Below, in pieces: positions 38,062 to 47,913 of a DNA stretch of 64,000 nt. The stretch's first letter is position 1. Each line of letters opens with the position of its first letter. The DNA comes from Bacteroidota bacterium (GTDB lineage: Bacteria > Bacteroidota > Bacteroidia > Chitinophagales > Chitinophagaceae). The notes below the pieces were generated by a model. It did no database searches. It was given only the letters and a program-made list of their open reading frames with translations, and was not told the DNA's origin. Made by a program: the position numbers and the translations under genes. Location: assembly GCA_018268105.1 (NCBI GenBank), contig JAFDXG010000178.1, positions 1-64,000 on the forward strand, read 5' to 3'.

Positions 38062-39060
38062 TCACAATATACGTGATATGCGCTGTTCAAGCAACAGCAG
38101 GTCGCACAGAACGAATGCAGTTACAGCTTCCAATACAACAGGAACTCTCAATGCAATACAGAGATCATGTCGTCCTTTCACAGAAAAATCTTCAGTTTCT
38201 CCGGTTTCCCAATTCAGGGTATGCTGTGTTTTGGGTGTAGATGAAGTTGGTTTGATAGCTATACGGAAAATCAGTTCATTGCCATTGCTTATACCGCCAA
38301 CTATACCTCCTGCATGATTGGTTTTTGTTATACCGTTCATGTCTTCAATTGCATCATTGTGGTCGCTGCCAAACATCTTTGCAGCAGCGAAACCGGTACC
38401 AAATTCTATACCCCGTACTGCAGGTATAGCAAATACAGCGTGACTTAATACAGATTCTACAGAATCGAAAAAGGGTTCGCCCAGTCCCAACGGGAGATTT
38501 GAGGCCCTGCATTCTACAATGCCACCAATACTGTCTTTTGCCTCTATTGCTTTTTGCAAACCTTTTTCCAGGTCATGTTCTCCGCCTATCTCAAGTATAT
38601 CCGCAGCGATATTAATGCCCTTTAATAACATTATTTTTTTTGCAATTACTCCTGCTGCTACCAATGCAACAGTAAGTCTTCCGCTGAAATGACCGCCGCC
38701 GCGATAATCTTCAAAACCACCAAATTTCTTATGTGCTACAAAATCGGCATGCCCGGGGCGGGGAACCGATCGTTGCTTTTGATAGTCGCCCGAACGGGTA
38801 TTGTTATTTTCAAACAGAATAGTAATGGGTGCACCAGTGGTAGTATCGTTGAAAATACCGCTCTTGAAGATTGGCAGGTCCGACTCCTGTCGGGGAGTCG
38901 TACCTTTTTGAGTACCACCCTTTCTTCTTTCGATGTCTGATAAAAAGTCATCAGTTTTTAATGGTAATCCTGCAGGGCAACCATCAATACACAATCCTAC
39001 ACTTTCTCCATGCGATTCACCGAAAATATGTACACGAAATATTCTGCCAAAAGAGTTCAT
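38062..39060 (-). CDS. aroC: Chorismate synthase
   Basis: 332 residues. N terminus GRIFRVHIFGESHGESVGLCIDG and RPGHADFVAHKKFGG are family signatures, as is the segment RGGGHFSGRLTVALVAAG. It converts EPSP to chorismate with reduced FMN. The usual length is about 350-360; the ORF ends normally with a helical tail (VLCDLLLLEQRISRIL). Placed 24 bp after aroA in the minus-strand aromatic run. Confidence 0.94.
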   Translation of the reverse strand: MNSFGRIFRVHIFGESHGESVGLCIDGCPAGLPLKTDDFLSDIERRKGGTQKGTTPRQESDLPIFKSGIFNDTTTGAPITILFENNNTRSGDYQKQRSVPRPGHADFVAHKKFGGFEDYRGGGHFSGRLTVALVAAGVIAKKIMLLKGINIAADILEIGGEHDLEKGLQKAIEAKDSIGGIVECRASNLPLGLGEPFFDSVESVLSHAVFAIPAVRGIEFGTGFAAAKMFGSDHNDAIEDMNGITKTNHAGGIVGGISNGNELIFRIAIKPTSSTPKTQHTLNWETGETEDFSVKGRHDLCIALRVPVVLEAVTAFVLCDLLLLEQRISRIL

Positions 39061-39084
39061 ATCTGATAGTTAAAAGTAATTTTC

Positions 39085-40407
39085 TTAGGAATGTTTAGCG
39101 TTTGCTTGTTGTTCCAGTTTTACAATTGCTCCAAGTTTTTGGATATCTGAATAAAAATCAGGGTAGGATTTGTTAATAGCATCAGCTTCTTCTATAACTA
39201 CTTTGCCATTTGCACGAAGTGCGGCAACAGCACAGGCCATTGCAATACGATGATCGTGACGGGAATGTACGACAGATGATTTCAATGATTTTACACCTTC
39301 AATTGTCATGATGTCCCCATCAAGAAGCACATTCAATCCCATTTTGCCAAACTCTTCTTTTATCGTTGTACCACGGTCGCTCTCCTTATGTGCCAGCCTG
39401 CTAACCCCTGATATCAGTGTTTTGCCCTCGCAGTATGCGGCTAATGCAGCCAATGGGGGAAACAGATCGGGGCAATGTGTGGCATCGAATGAAAATCCTT
39501 TAAGTCTGCTTTGTTTTAAAATAATTTTTTCGTTATTCACTATCATATCTGCGCCTGCATCTTTCAGTGCTTCAAGGATTTTTTTATCCGCCTGCGGAGA
39601 GTTGGGGTCTAAACCAGCAACTTGAATATTACCTGCTATGGCTCCGGCTACCAGCAAAAATGCTCCACCACTCCAGTCGCTTTCTACGGTATAGGTGATA
39701 GCAGATGGTGTGGAAGTATTTGGTGCAGATTCAAAATAAAAAGATTGATAATTATTATTGCGGGGAACCCTCAATCCAAAATCCGCCATCACTTTTAAGG
39801 TGAGATCAATGTAAGGAAGGCTTTTCAGATTATTCACTTTAATATTTACATTTTCTTTACCGGAAGCAGCATAAGCGAGTAGCAAACCGGTAAGGAATTG
39901 TGAAGAAAGGGAACCATCTATTTCAATATCTTTAGGTTTAATTGGTCCTTTAATAATGAGAGGTAATTTGCCATTATTGGATTGAATTGATACATCAAGC
40001 TCGGGTAATATTGTATCAAAAAAATCCATTGGCCGGGAAACAAGACTTCCTTCCCCGTTAATAGTAACTGTATTTTTGCTCAGAGAAAGTATAGGGGTAA
40101 ACATACGTATACCCAATCCGCTTTCACCGCAGTTTACCTGAAGGTTGCTTATTCCCCTGCCGGGGGATTGCAGATCAATACCAGAACTGTCAATTTCCAG
40201 TATATCCTGGGCAGGAGTATTTATTTTGGCGCCCAGTTGTTTAATCAATCCAATTGCAGCTTTGTCATCATTGGAATGTCCAGGGTTGCGAATAATAACT
40301 TTAGACCTGGCTACAACTGCGGCAGCGCATGCCCGTTGCATAGAGCTTTTAGATGCAGGTGCTGTTATAATACCAGACAGAACAGATGGTTGAATAGATG
40401 CAATCAT
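39085..40407 (-). CDS. aroA: 3-phosphoshikimate 1-carboxyvinyltransferase (EPSP synthase)
   Basis: 440 residues, full length. Motifs: APASKSSMQRACAAAV (Lys and Ser of the phosphoshikimate site), NCGESGLGIRMFTPI, DGSLSSQFLTGLLLAYA, DWSGGAFLLVAGA, HKESDRGTTIKEEFGKMG and HDHRIAMACAVAAL. Joins PEP to shikimate 3-phosphate. Starts 2 bp after aroB stops, so translation is probably coupled. Confidence 0.93.
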   Translation of the reverse strand: MIASIQPSVLSGIITAPASKSSMQRACAAAVVARSKVIIRNPGHSNDDKAAIGLIKQLGAKINTPAQDILEIDSSGIDLQSPGRGISNLQVNCGESGLGIRMFTPILSLSKNTVTINGEGSLVSRPMDFFDTILPELDVSIQSNNGKLPLIIKGPIKPKDIEIDGSLSSQFLTGLLLAYAASGKENVNIKVNNLKSLPYIDLTLKVMADFGLRVPRNNNYQSFYFESAPNTSTPSAITYTVESDWSGGAFLLVAGAIAGNIQVAGLDPNSPQADKKILEALKDAGADMIVNNEKIILKQSRLKGFSFDATHCPDLFPPLAALAAYCEGKTLISGVSRLAHKESDRGTTIKEEFGKMGLNVLLDGDIMTIEGVKSLKSSVVHSRHDHRIAMACAVAALRANGKVVIEEADAINKSYPDFYSDIQKLGAIVKLEQQANAKHS

Positions 40408-40408
40408 A

Positions 40409-41446
40409 TTATAATGCAGTTATCATTTCTTCTAATTGTGATAAAGGTATGGGTCTGACAGTACCTTTTCCTATTTTTTCAAGTACAACAAAATTCATTT
40501 CTTTTCGTACTCTTTTTTTATCCATTTTAAGTACTTCCAAAACTGCTTTTTTATCGAAAGAAGCATAGGTGGGTAGCCCGTATTTTTCAAGTAAGGCAAC
40601 TACTCTTTTCGTATCCTTAAATCCACACAGGACATTTGAAATATGACTTGCATACGTCATGCCAATTGAAATAGCCTGCCCGTGCGAAAGTTCGTATTGA
40701 TTTTCCAGTGCATGTCCGAGGGTATGCCCAAAATTCAGGAGTTTCCGGTCTCCCTGTTCAAACTGATCTTTTTGAACTACTTTTATTTTGATAAGTGCGT
40801 TTCTTCGGACCAGATCACAAAAATCATTTTTTTTGCGCTGGTATGTTTTCAATGAACCGGTTTCCAATTCCGCAAACATACGTGCATCTTTGATGCAGGA
40901 ATGTTTGATTATTTCTGCAAAACCATTTTCCCATTCAGATTGAGGAAGTGTATTGAGGAAAAGCATATCATGCAGTATAAAGGATGGTTGCCTTATAATG
41001 CCCACCATATTTTTATATACACCCACATCTATACCGTTTTTGCCGCCTATACTGGCGTCTACTAACCCCAGTACCGACGTAGGAACAAAACCAAATGAAA
41101 TTCCTCTCATATACACCGATGCAATATATCCAGTCATATCAGTAATAACACCGCCACCAACACCAACAAGTGTAGTTTTCCTATCGGCTTCCATGCCGAT
41201 CATCTGTTCAATTACTGTATCTACAGTAGCCTGCACTTTGTAAGCTTCCCCTGGTTTTAAAACAATAGTATTCCAGCCTTTAAATTTTTTTGTATGAGCA
41301 TTAAACAGGTTTTCATCTGTAATGATAATCGTAGAGGTTGGATTTACAATTTCTTTAAGCTTCTGAAATGCAGAATCAAAATAGTATTGTGTAGTAGTAT
41401 CACCGAAATGATATGTGGCCGGTTTTATAGAATTTTTCTGATCCAT
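40409..41446 (-). CDS. aroB: 3-dehydroquinate synthase
   Basis: 345 residues. NAD-binding and metal motifs: GVGGGVITDMTGYIASVYMRG, VPTSVLGLVDASIGGKNGIDVGVYKN, NGFAEIIKH (metal-binding Glu), LNFGHTLGHALE (metal His) and the second His in LSHGQAISIGM. Cyclises DAHP to 3-dehydroquinate. Directly upstream on the same strand, after 39 bp, is a RAYT-like transposase gene. Confidence 0.94.
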   Translation of the reverse strand: MDQKNSIKPATYHFGDTTTQYYFDSAFQKLKEIVNPTSTIIITDENLFNAHTKKFKGWNTIVLKPGEAYKVQATVDTVIEQMIGMEADRKTTLVGVGGGVITDMTGYIASVYMRGISFGFVPTSVLGLVDASIGGKNGIDVGVYKNMVGIIRQPSFILHDMLFLNTLPQSEWENGFAEIIKHSCIKDARMFAELETGSLKTYQRKKNDFCDLVRRNALIKIKVVQKDQFEQGDRKLLNFGHTLGHALENQYELSHGQAISIGMTYASHISNVLCGFKDTKRVVALLEKYGLPTYASFDKKAVLEVLKMDKKRVRKEMNFVVLEKIGKGTVRPIPLSQLEEMITAL

Positions 41447-41485
41447 TTGTAAGTAGGGTAACTGTTGAATGTTTATTGCTTTATG

Positions 41486-41920
41486 TTATATAGATTGAAT
41501 CACCATTTTGTTAAACACCGCAAGCTCCTCATCCAGTGTCCTGGTTTTGTGATATTCTTCCTGCCAGTTAAGGTAATCAACAGATTTATCAATAGTTGAA
41601 GGACTTACAGAATATGCAGCATATCCTGCTTCCCAGTCAAAAGGGAGGTTGAGGAATTTACTTTCGTTCAGCCAGTTTTCAGATATAGATTTGAGTTGTT
41701 TCACCACCTCAAGAACCTGCTGTACCGGCATTAGTTTAATAAGTGCGTGTATATGATCGTCTGCACCATTTATATTAACGACCTGTATACCTTTTGCCGT
41801 TGCTGATTGCTTCAGGGATGGGAATAATACTTTCCTTAGTACGGGGCTCAGCGTTTTTTCCCGGTTGGCTGTAGCCCAGATCAAATGAACATAAACGAAA
41901 GTATGAGTTCCATCCTGCAT
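41486..41920 (-). mobile_element. IS200/RAYT-like (Y1) transposase inside the aromatic gene run
   Basis: 144 residues of the Y1_Tnp (PF01797) type. The metal-binding HUH equivalent is DDHIHAL (His56, His58); the likely nucleophile is Tyr116 in VDYLNWQEEYHK. Length and C terminus match Bacteroidota REP-associated tyrosine transposases rather than IS605-pair TnpA. It is in the same orientation as the operon, with 39 bp on each side, and no terminal hairpins or target duplication are obvious there. The start codon choice MQDGTHTFVYVHLIW is natural for the family. It is thus either a settled insertion or a domesticated single-copy gene. Confidence 0.85.
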
Positions 41921-41959
41921 AGTTGAGAAGCCGTAATATTATAATGCATTTATCTGCTC

Positions 41960-43048
41960 TCAGGAGTTCATAATTTTATTTTGATGGTTGATAGACTCCA
42001 TGTGTATGGCATCAAAATATTTAGTAACGAATTCCTTGCTCAGTCCAATTTTTTCACCTTTAACAAAAGCCCTTTCCAGTATTTCGTTCCAGCGCGATGT
42101 TTGCAGAATAGTGATATTATTTTCTTTTTTGTATTGGCCAATCTTTTCAGCAAGCTTCATACGCTGTCCGAGTATCTGCATCATTTCGTCGTCAAGATGA
42201 TTAATCTGCTGACGAAGTTTTTCCAGTGCAGCATGAAATGCTTCAGAGTTCACGTCTTCTTTTCTCCAAACAATAGCATCAAGCATTTCTGCCAGGCGTT
42301 CAGGTGTTACCTGTTGTTTGGCATCGCTCCAGGCATTATCCGGGTCAATATGGCTCTCAATCATAAGCCCATCGTAATCGAGATCAATAGCTTTTTGTGC
42401 TACATCCATCAATATATCCCTGCGTCCGCAAATATGCGAAGGATCGTTAATCATCAGCAATTCGGGGTTGCGGAGTTTCATTTCAATTGCCAAATGCCAC
42501 ATAGGTGCATTGCGGTATTCTGTATTGCCATAAGCGCTAAATCCGCGATGGATAAGTCCGATTTTTTTGATACCGGCTTTTGCTACACGTTCCACTGCTC
42601 CTGTCCATAATTCCAGGTCTGGGTTAATAGGATTTTTTATCAAAACAGGAACATCGGACCCCCTAAGCGCATCTGCAACTTCCTGTACGCTAAAAGGGTT
42701 TACTGTAGTACGGGCGCCTATCCACAGCATATCTACCTCAAAATGCAAGGCGTCTTCTACTTGCTTACCGGTAGCCACTTCTACCGTTGTAGGCAGTCCG
42801 GTAAGCTTTTTAGCCTGCTGAAGCCAGGGTAATCCTTTGGTACCGATACCTTCAAAACTTCCCGGACGAGTACGGGGTTTCCATATTCCGGCACGGAGTA
42901 TATCTACTTTTCCTGTTTTTGCCAGGCGCTGGGCTGTTTCCAGCATCTGGGTTTCTGTTTCTGCACTGCAGGGACCGGAAATAATAATTGGTTTTTTGTT
43001 CAGTTTTTCCAGGATTACAGTTTTGGCTTTGTTTTCAACCGCTTCCAT
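41960..43048 (-). CDS. Bifunctional DAHP synthase-chorismate mutase
   Basis: 362 residues. Residues about 15-265 are a type I-beta DAHP synthase (IISGPCSAETETQMLETA, GIWKPRTRPGSFEGIG, IGLIHRGFSAYG, MINDPSHICGRRD, IESHIDPDNAWSDAKQQ). Residues about 270-355 are an AroQ-class chorismate mutase (LRQQINHLDDEMMQILGQRM, then AEKIGQYKKEN). It links the first reaction of the shikimate pathway with the branch step to prephenate, a fusion known in Bacteroidota. The mutase domain may also serve as the feedback sensor. In the run between deaD and the RAYT gene. Confidence 0.93.
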   Translation of the reverse strand: MEAVENKAKTVILEKLNKKPIIISGPCSAETETQMLETAQRLAKTGKVDILRAGIWKPRTRPGSFEGIGTKGLPWLQQAKKLTGLPTTVEVATGKQVEDALHFEVDMLWIGARTTVNPFSVQEVADALRGSDVPVLIKNPINPDLELWTGAVERVAKAGIKKIGLIHRGFSAYGNTEYRNAPMWHLAIEMKLRNPELLMINDPSHICGRRDILMDVAQKAIDLDYDGLMIESHIDPDNAWSDAKQQVTPERLAEMLDAIVWRKEDVNSEAFHAALEKLRQQINHLDDEMMQILGQRMKLAEKIGQYKKENNITILQTSRWNEILERAFVKGEKIGLSKEFVTKYFDAIHMESINHQNKIMNS

Positions 43049-43103
43049 ATAATTGGTAGTTTATGTTTTTTAAAAAATTGATTTATTTTTTTGTATTTAA
43101 TAT

Positions 43104-44789
43104 TTATCTCCGGCTGTCGGCATCATTCATCCGAATGCTTCTACCGCGGTATTTTTTCCCATCAATCGATCTTATCATTTGTCCGGCGGCTTTTTTATCC
43201 ACTTCAATCCAGCTATTCATTTCTTTCATATCTATTCTGCCGAGCACATCTTTTCTAAGATCACTCATATCGAGGATGAATTGTAAAAAGCTCGCTTTGT
43301 AAAATCCGTCTTTTGTACCCAGGTTTACAAACAGCCTGGCGTAATCGCCACTGTTTGAAACATAATTTTTGCCCCTTCCATTCATGTCCCTTCTTCGATC
43401 TCCATCACGTTTATCTGAATGTACAGGTCTGCCTTCTCTGTGGCGCATTTCACGTACTCTTTCTCTGGCATTCAGGTCTTCAGCGTTTTCGTAATACTTT
43501 AGAAAACGGTTGAATTCCTGGGCAGCAAGTCTTTGCAATATTTCTTCTTTAGATACATTGGCAAATTTTTCCTCCAGCATTGGGATATACGGTTCATAGT
43601 CGGTGCCGTTTATATCTAATCGAAGCAACTTGTCCATAAAATGGTAAAACTGTTTTCTGCAAACATCTTTACCTGCGGGTATTTCAAGTTTATGAAAAGG
43701 CACCTGCACCATTCTTTCAATCTGCCTTATCTTTCCCAATTCCCGGGTATGAATAATTGACATGCATATACCCGTATTACCTGCTCTGCCGGTGCGTCCG
43801 CTGCGATGGGTATATACTTCCACATCATCGGGCAATTCGTAATTGATGACGTGAGTGATACCTTGTACATCAATTCCTCTTGCTGCAACATCAGTAGCTA
43901 TTAATAGCTGCAATGTCTTTTCCCTGAATTCTCCCATCACCTTATCGCGCTGCTGCTGGGTGAGGTCACCATGCAATGCATCTATATCATATCCTTCACG
44001 GGTAAGCTTTTCAGCAATGTTTTGTGCATCAGCCTTAGTACGGGTAAATATGATGCCGTAAATTCCGGGATTAAAATCTATCAGCCTTTTCAGTGCTTCA
44101 TAGCGGTGTTGTGCGCTGGTAACATAATATTGGTGATCAATATTTTTGTTGGCAGTATTCACCTTCCCAACGGTAATTTCTACCGGTTGTTCCATATACT
44201 TTTTGCTCACTCTTTTTATCTCAGGCGGCATAGTGGCACTAAACAGCCAGGTGCTTTCTCTGTTGGGTGTGTTTTGAAGAATGAATTCTATATCATCCTG
44301 GAAACCCATGTTCAGCATTTCATCGGCTTCATCAAGCACCACGTATTTTATCTGCTTTAAGTCAATTGCTTTTCTTTCGATAAGGTCTATGAGTCTTCCA
44401 GGAGTAGCCACTACAATCTGTATACCTTTTTTCAAATCTCTGATCTGCATACCTATGGAAGCGCCTCCATATACCGCTACCACATGCATTTCCGGAATGA
44501 ATTTCTTAAAAAGCTCTATTTCGTTTACAATCTGAAGACAGAGTTCCCGGGTAGGGCATACAATCAGTGCCTGAGGAAACTTGTCTTTTTCGTTAATCAG
44601 TTGAAGCAATGGTAATCCAAAAGCTGCGGTTTTGCCAGTGCCGGTTTGTGCCAAACCTACCAGGTCTTTAGTGCCACTTAATAATACAGGAATAGCCTTT
44701 TCCTGAATGGGCGTTGGCTGTGTAAATCCTAAAGCATCGGTAGCCTGTACCAACCTCTCGTCTAAACCCAACCCTTCAAATGTCGTCAT
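43104..44789 (-). CDS. DEAD-box RNA helicase with DbpA-type RNA-binding domain
   Basis: 561 residues. Helicase core: Q motif FTQPTPIQEKAIP, AQTGTGKTAAFGLP (motif I), DEAD in VLDEADEMLNMGF, SATMPPE, and HRSGRTGRAGNTG. A basic linker (about 450-480) leads to a DbpA-like RRM domain at the C terminus (VNLGTKDGFYKASFLQFILD). Ribosome assembly or cold-shock RNA remodelling is the known role of such proteins. A TATCTTTG element at 44809-44816 (minus) gives it its own promoter inside the aromatic run. Confidence 0.92.
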   Translation of the reverse strand: MTTFEGLGLDERLVQATDALGFTQPTPIQEKAIPVLLSGTKDLVGLAQTGTGKTAAFGLPLLQLINEKDKFPQALIVCPTRELCLQIVNEIELFKKFIPEMHVVAVYGGASIGMQIRDLKKGIQIVVATPGRLIDLIERKAIDLKQIKYVVLDEADEMLNMGFQDDIEFILQNTPNRESTWLFSATMPPEIKRVSKKYMEQPVEITVGKVNTANKNIDHQYYVTSAQHRYEALKRLIDFNPGIYGIIFTRTKADAQNIAEKLTREGYDIDALHGDLTQQQRDKVMGEFREKTLQLLIATDVAARGIDVQGITHVINYELPDDVEVYTHRSGRTGRAGNTGICMSIIHTRELGKIRQIERMVQVPFHKLEIPAGKDVCRKQFYHFMDKLLRLDINGTDYEPYIPMLEEKFANVSKEEILQRLAAQEFNRFLKYYENAEDLNARERVREMRHREGRPVHSDKRDGDRRRDMNGRGKNYVSNSGDYARLFVNLGTKDGFYKASFLQFILDMSDLRKDVLGRIDMKEMNSWIEVDKKAAGQMIRSIDGKKYRGRSIRMNDADSRR

Positions 44790-44891
44790 ATATTAAAAAA
44801 AATTTTTGCAAAGATAGACACGATTTAGCTGAATACCTTATTATTTGCTATTTTGTAAGATATGTTTTTCAATGATTTCTCTTCAATGTGT

Positions 44892-45740
44892 TTATTTTAT
44901 GATCTTACTTATCCTGTTTGCATTTTCCATCAGTTCATTCAGGTATTGATAGTTTTCTTTTTCAATACAGCTTTTAAACTTTCTGAGCTGTGTGATATGT
45001 TCATTGAGTACATCCAGCACATGTTCCCTGTTTTGCTTGAAAATGGGTAACCACATAGCCGGGCTGCTTTTGGCAAGTCTTACAGTACTCTCAAAACCAC
45101 CACCTGCAAGTTCAAATATGGCATCTTCTTCTTTTTCTTTTTCCAAAACAGTATTTGCTAGTGCAAAAGAGGTAATATGTGAAATATGACTTACATACGC
45201 TGCGTGCATATCATGACTGTCTGCATCCATATATGTTACATGCATGCCCAGTATTTTGTACAATTTTTCAATGGTTGCCACAGCAGCAGGATCACTTTTT
45301 TCTTTTTCACAGATTACACAGGTTCTGCCGGTAAATGCATCAAGTACAGCAGCTTCAGGGCCACTATACTCTGTACCCCACATAGGGTGAGTGGCTACAA
45401 ACCTATGCCTCATAGGATGATCTGATAAAGCTTCACACAATGCTTTTTTAGTAGACCCTGCATCTGCAACTATCTGTTTGTCAGTAATAAGATCCATAAT
45501 ACGTTGCATCATGGGTATAGTAGCATCTACAGGAATAGCCACATATATCAGGTCGCTTTGTTTAACGGCTTCTTCCAATGGCAAGGCCTCATCAATAATA
45601 CCCAATTCCAGAGCCCTTTTTAGACTATTTTCAGTTCTGCTTACCCCTATTACACGGTTGACCAGTTTTTTGTTCTTTAATATCAGGCTGAAAGAACCAC
45701 TGATCAAGCCTACTCCAACAATTGTAATGGTTTGAAACAT
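44892..45740 (-). CDS. tyrA: Prephenate dehydrogenase
   Basis: 282 residues. NAD-binding GVGLISGSFSLILKNK at 8-23; then DLIYVAIPVDATI, ADAGSTKKALCEAL and the catalytic His in FVATHPMWGTEYSGPEAA. It converts prephenate to 4-hydroxyphenylpyruvate for tyrosine. No chorismate mutase or ACT domain is attached; mutase activity comes from the DAHP synthase fusion. The start lies 3 bp after the aminotransferase gene ends. Confidence 0.92.
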   Translation of the reverse strand: MFQTITIVGVGLISGSFSLILKNKKLVNRVIGVSRTENSLKRALELGIIDEALPLEEAVKQSDLIYVAIPVDATIPMMQRIMDLITDKQIVADAGSTKKALCEALSDHPMRHRFVATHPMWGTEYSGPEAAVLDAFTGRTCVICEKEKSDPAAVATIEKLYKILGMHVTYMDADSHDMHAAYVSHISHITSFALANTVLEKEKEEDAIFELAGGGFESTVRLAKSSPAMWLPIFKQNREHVLDVLNEHITQLRKFKSCIEKENYQYLNELMENANRISKIIK

Positions 45741-45743
45741 GAC

Positions 45744-46925
45744 TTATTTTTTACTTTTCATTGATGCGGTTATCCTTTCTATACTTTCCTGTATTTTTTC
45801 TTCTGTGCTGCATAAGCTTACCCTTACATATTTATCGCCTGCACTTCCAAAAATACCTCCGGGGGTAATAAACACACCCGAACGATATAGTACATCATCG
45901 CTGAGTGCATAGCCATCTTTATATTCAGCAGGTATTGATGCCCAGACAAACATCCCTGCCTGATGGGTTGAAAAACTGCAATTCAAAAGTTTCAACAGGT
46001 CAAATACTTTAATCCGTCGTTTTCTGTAGATTGCATTTATACTTTCATACCAGTCCTTTTCGAGTGAAAGAGCTTTAGCAGCAGCAAGTTGCAAGGGTAA
46101 AAACATGCCACTGTCCATGTTACTTTTGAATCTTAATACTTCTTCAATGCGTTGTTTTGCACCACAGAGCATTCCCAATCTCCAGCCGGCCATATTTTGC
46201 GATTTGCTCAGTGAATTTAATTCTATGGTCACATCTTTAGCTCCTTCAACTTCGAGTATACTCATCGGGCTATCATTTAGTATAAAACTATAGGGATTGT
46301 CATGCACCAGCAACAGGTTGTTTTCTTTTGCAAAACCGACCAGTTGCTGAAAGAAGGATAAGGTGGGCAACTGTCCTGTGGGCATATGCGGGTAATTTAT
46401 AAAAAAAATTGCCGCCCTGCCATTGTCATTAGCTATTATCTGTGATTTAAGGGTTTTAAAATCAGGCAGCCATCCGTTTTTTTCTTCGAGAGTATATTCA
46501 ATAATATTTCCTCCTGCTAATGATGCTGCGCTCCGGTAAGTGGGGTAACCGGGGTTAGGCACATACACCTTATCGCCTTCATTGATGTAAGTCATACATA
46601 TATGCATAATGCCTTCTTTGCTTCCGATAAGCGGTAATATCTCCGTTTCAGGATCAAGAGTAACATTATACCAGGTGCTATACCAGCCTGCAATTGCTTT
46701 ACGCAATGCAGGGGCGCCTTTGTAGTTTTGGTAACCATGTACATTAGGTTTAGCAGTTTCTTCCTGGAGTTCTTTAATTACATCAGGATGAGGAGGCTGA
46801 TCGGGGCTGCCAATGCCGAGGTTAATAATAGCTTTACCCTGTCGGTTGAGTTCGTCAATTTCCCTGAGCTTTTTAGAGAAATAATATTCGCCAATTCCAT
46901 CTAATCTTTTAGCCGTTGCAATCAT
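45744..46925 (-). CDS. Class I/II aminotransferase, probably aromatic
   Basis: 393 residues of PLP fold type I: NLGIGSPDQPPHPDV near residues 35-49, YVPNPGYPTYRSAA, the Asn/Asp region INYPHMPTGQ and VHDNPYSF, and the PLP Lys in LNSLSKSQNMAGWRLG. Relatives transaminate LL-diaminopimelate, aspartate or aromatic 2-oxo acids. Its place between pheA and tyrA argues that it converts phenylpyruvate and 4-hydroxyphenylpyruvate to Phe and Tyr; exact substrate range is inferred. Confidence 0.88.
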   Translation of the reverse strand: MIATAKRLDGIGEYYFSKKLREIDELNRQGKAIINLGIGSPDQPPHPDVIKELQEETAKPNVHGYQNYKGAPALRKAIAGWYSTWYNVTLDPETEILPLIGSKEGIMHICMTYINEGDKVYVPNPGYPTYRSAASLAGGNIIEYTLEEKNGWLPDFKTLKSQIIANDNGRAAIFFINYPHMPTGQLPTLSFFQQLVGFAKENNLLLVHDNPYSFILNDSPMSILEVEGAKDVTIELNSLSKSQNMAGWRLGMLCGAKQRIEEVLRFKSNMDSGMFLPLQLAAAKALSLEKDWYESINAIYRKRRIKVFDLLKLLNCSFSTHQAGMFVWASIPAEYKDGYALSDDVLYRSGVFITPGGIFGSAGDKYVRVSLCSTEEKIQESIERITASMKSKK

Positions 46926-46976
46926 GTGATATCAAATAAAAAAGTAAAAATTAATATTAGTAATTAAATGACTTTA

Positions 46977-47882
46977 TTAGAAGTGTTCTCCCTTTTTATA
47001 TACTCCATATATTTTAAGGTCTTCCGTAAAATTTTTCAATTCTTTAATAACCTCATAAAACTGTGAAAGCGAATCAAACTCCATATCTGCATGGAAAGAA
47101 TATTTAAAATCGGATCCGGGGATTGGAAAGCTTTGAAGTTTACTAAGATTAATACCACCATCTGCAATTCTGGTTAATGCCCTGGCAAGACTACCGCGGG
47201 AATGGTCAGTATGGAAATTAACGGAAGCTTTATTAGCGTTTTCAATAATCTCTGCCAGGTCTTCGTGCTGTAAAATAAGAAATCGGGTATAGTTGTTACT
47301 GAGGGTATGAATGTTGGGCGCCAGGATTTCCAATTCAAAAATTTTTGCTGCAAGTGTACTGGCTATGGCTGCAATATGCTTGCTTTTGTGTTGGTGAAGG
47401 TGTTTAGCACTTAAGGCGGTGTCTTCGGTTTCTACCAGCTTCCAGTCATGTTTATCAAGATAATCAAGGCATTGAAGCAAAGCCATGGGGTGGGAGTGTA
47501 CCTCCTTAATATCTTCGAGTTTTACGCCAGGATTAACAAGAAGGTTTTGACCAACCTGCAAATAAATCTCACCTACTATTTTGAGTTTGCTTTTTTGCAA
47601 CAGATTATAATTAGGAAGTATACTACCGGCAATAGAATTTTCAATGGCCATAATTCCGCCATCACTTTGCTTTTTATTGGAGGCCACTTTTACAACTTCC
47701 CGGAATGTATTGCAGCATATCACTTCTGCATTATTCTCGAAATAATGATTAGCTGCCATGTGATGGAAACTGCCTTCATAGCCTTGAATGGCAACGGCGA
47801 TAGAATTTAGAGGTTTCTTTTTTTTATCAGGGTTACCTTCTGTTGACTGCTCCGGCTGGACGGAACTGCTTGTTGATGTCAT
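46977..47882 (-). CDS. pheA: Prephenate dehydratase
   Basis: 301 residues. After a polar N-terminal tail of about 28 residues comes the catalytic domain (AIQGYEGSFHHMAANHYF, GGIMAIENSIAGSILPNYNLL, and the Thr-Arg-Phe element NNYTRFLIL). An ACT domain follows at about 215-295 (ARALTRIADGGINLSKLQSF, SFHADMEFD), which gives feedback control by Phe. No chorismate mutase domain. It is the first structural gene after a leader peptide-terminator module, and heads the aromatic run. Confidence 0.94.
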   Translation of the reverse strand: MTSTSSSVQPEQSTEGNPDKKKKPLNSIAVAIQGYEGSFHHMAANHYFENNAEVICCNTFREVVKVASNKKQSDGGIMAIENSIAGSILPNYNLLQKSKLKIVGEIYLQVGQNLLVNPGVKLEDIKEVHSHPMALLQCLDYLDKHDWKLVETEDTALSAKHLHQHKSKHIAAIASTLAAKIFELEILAPNIHTLSNNYTRFLILQHEDLAEIIENANKASVNFHTDHSRGSLARALTRIADGGINLSKLQSFPIPGSDFKYSFHADMEFDSLSQFYEVIKELKNFTEDLKIYGVYKKGEHF

Positions 47883-47913
47883 ATTATTATTTCTGGATTT
47901 TGGGGTTCAGCAC

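Noticed and set aside
41447-41960. Complete IS200/IS605 element
   Set aside because: No terminal hairpins or partner tnpB could be seen in the 39-bp flanks.
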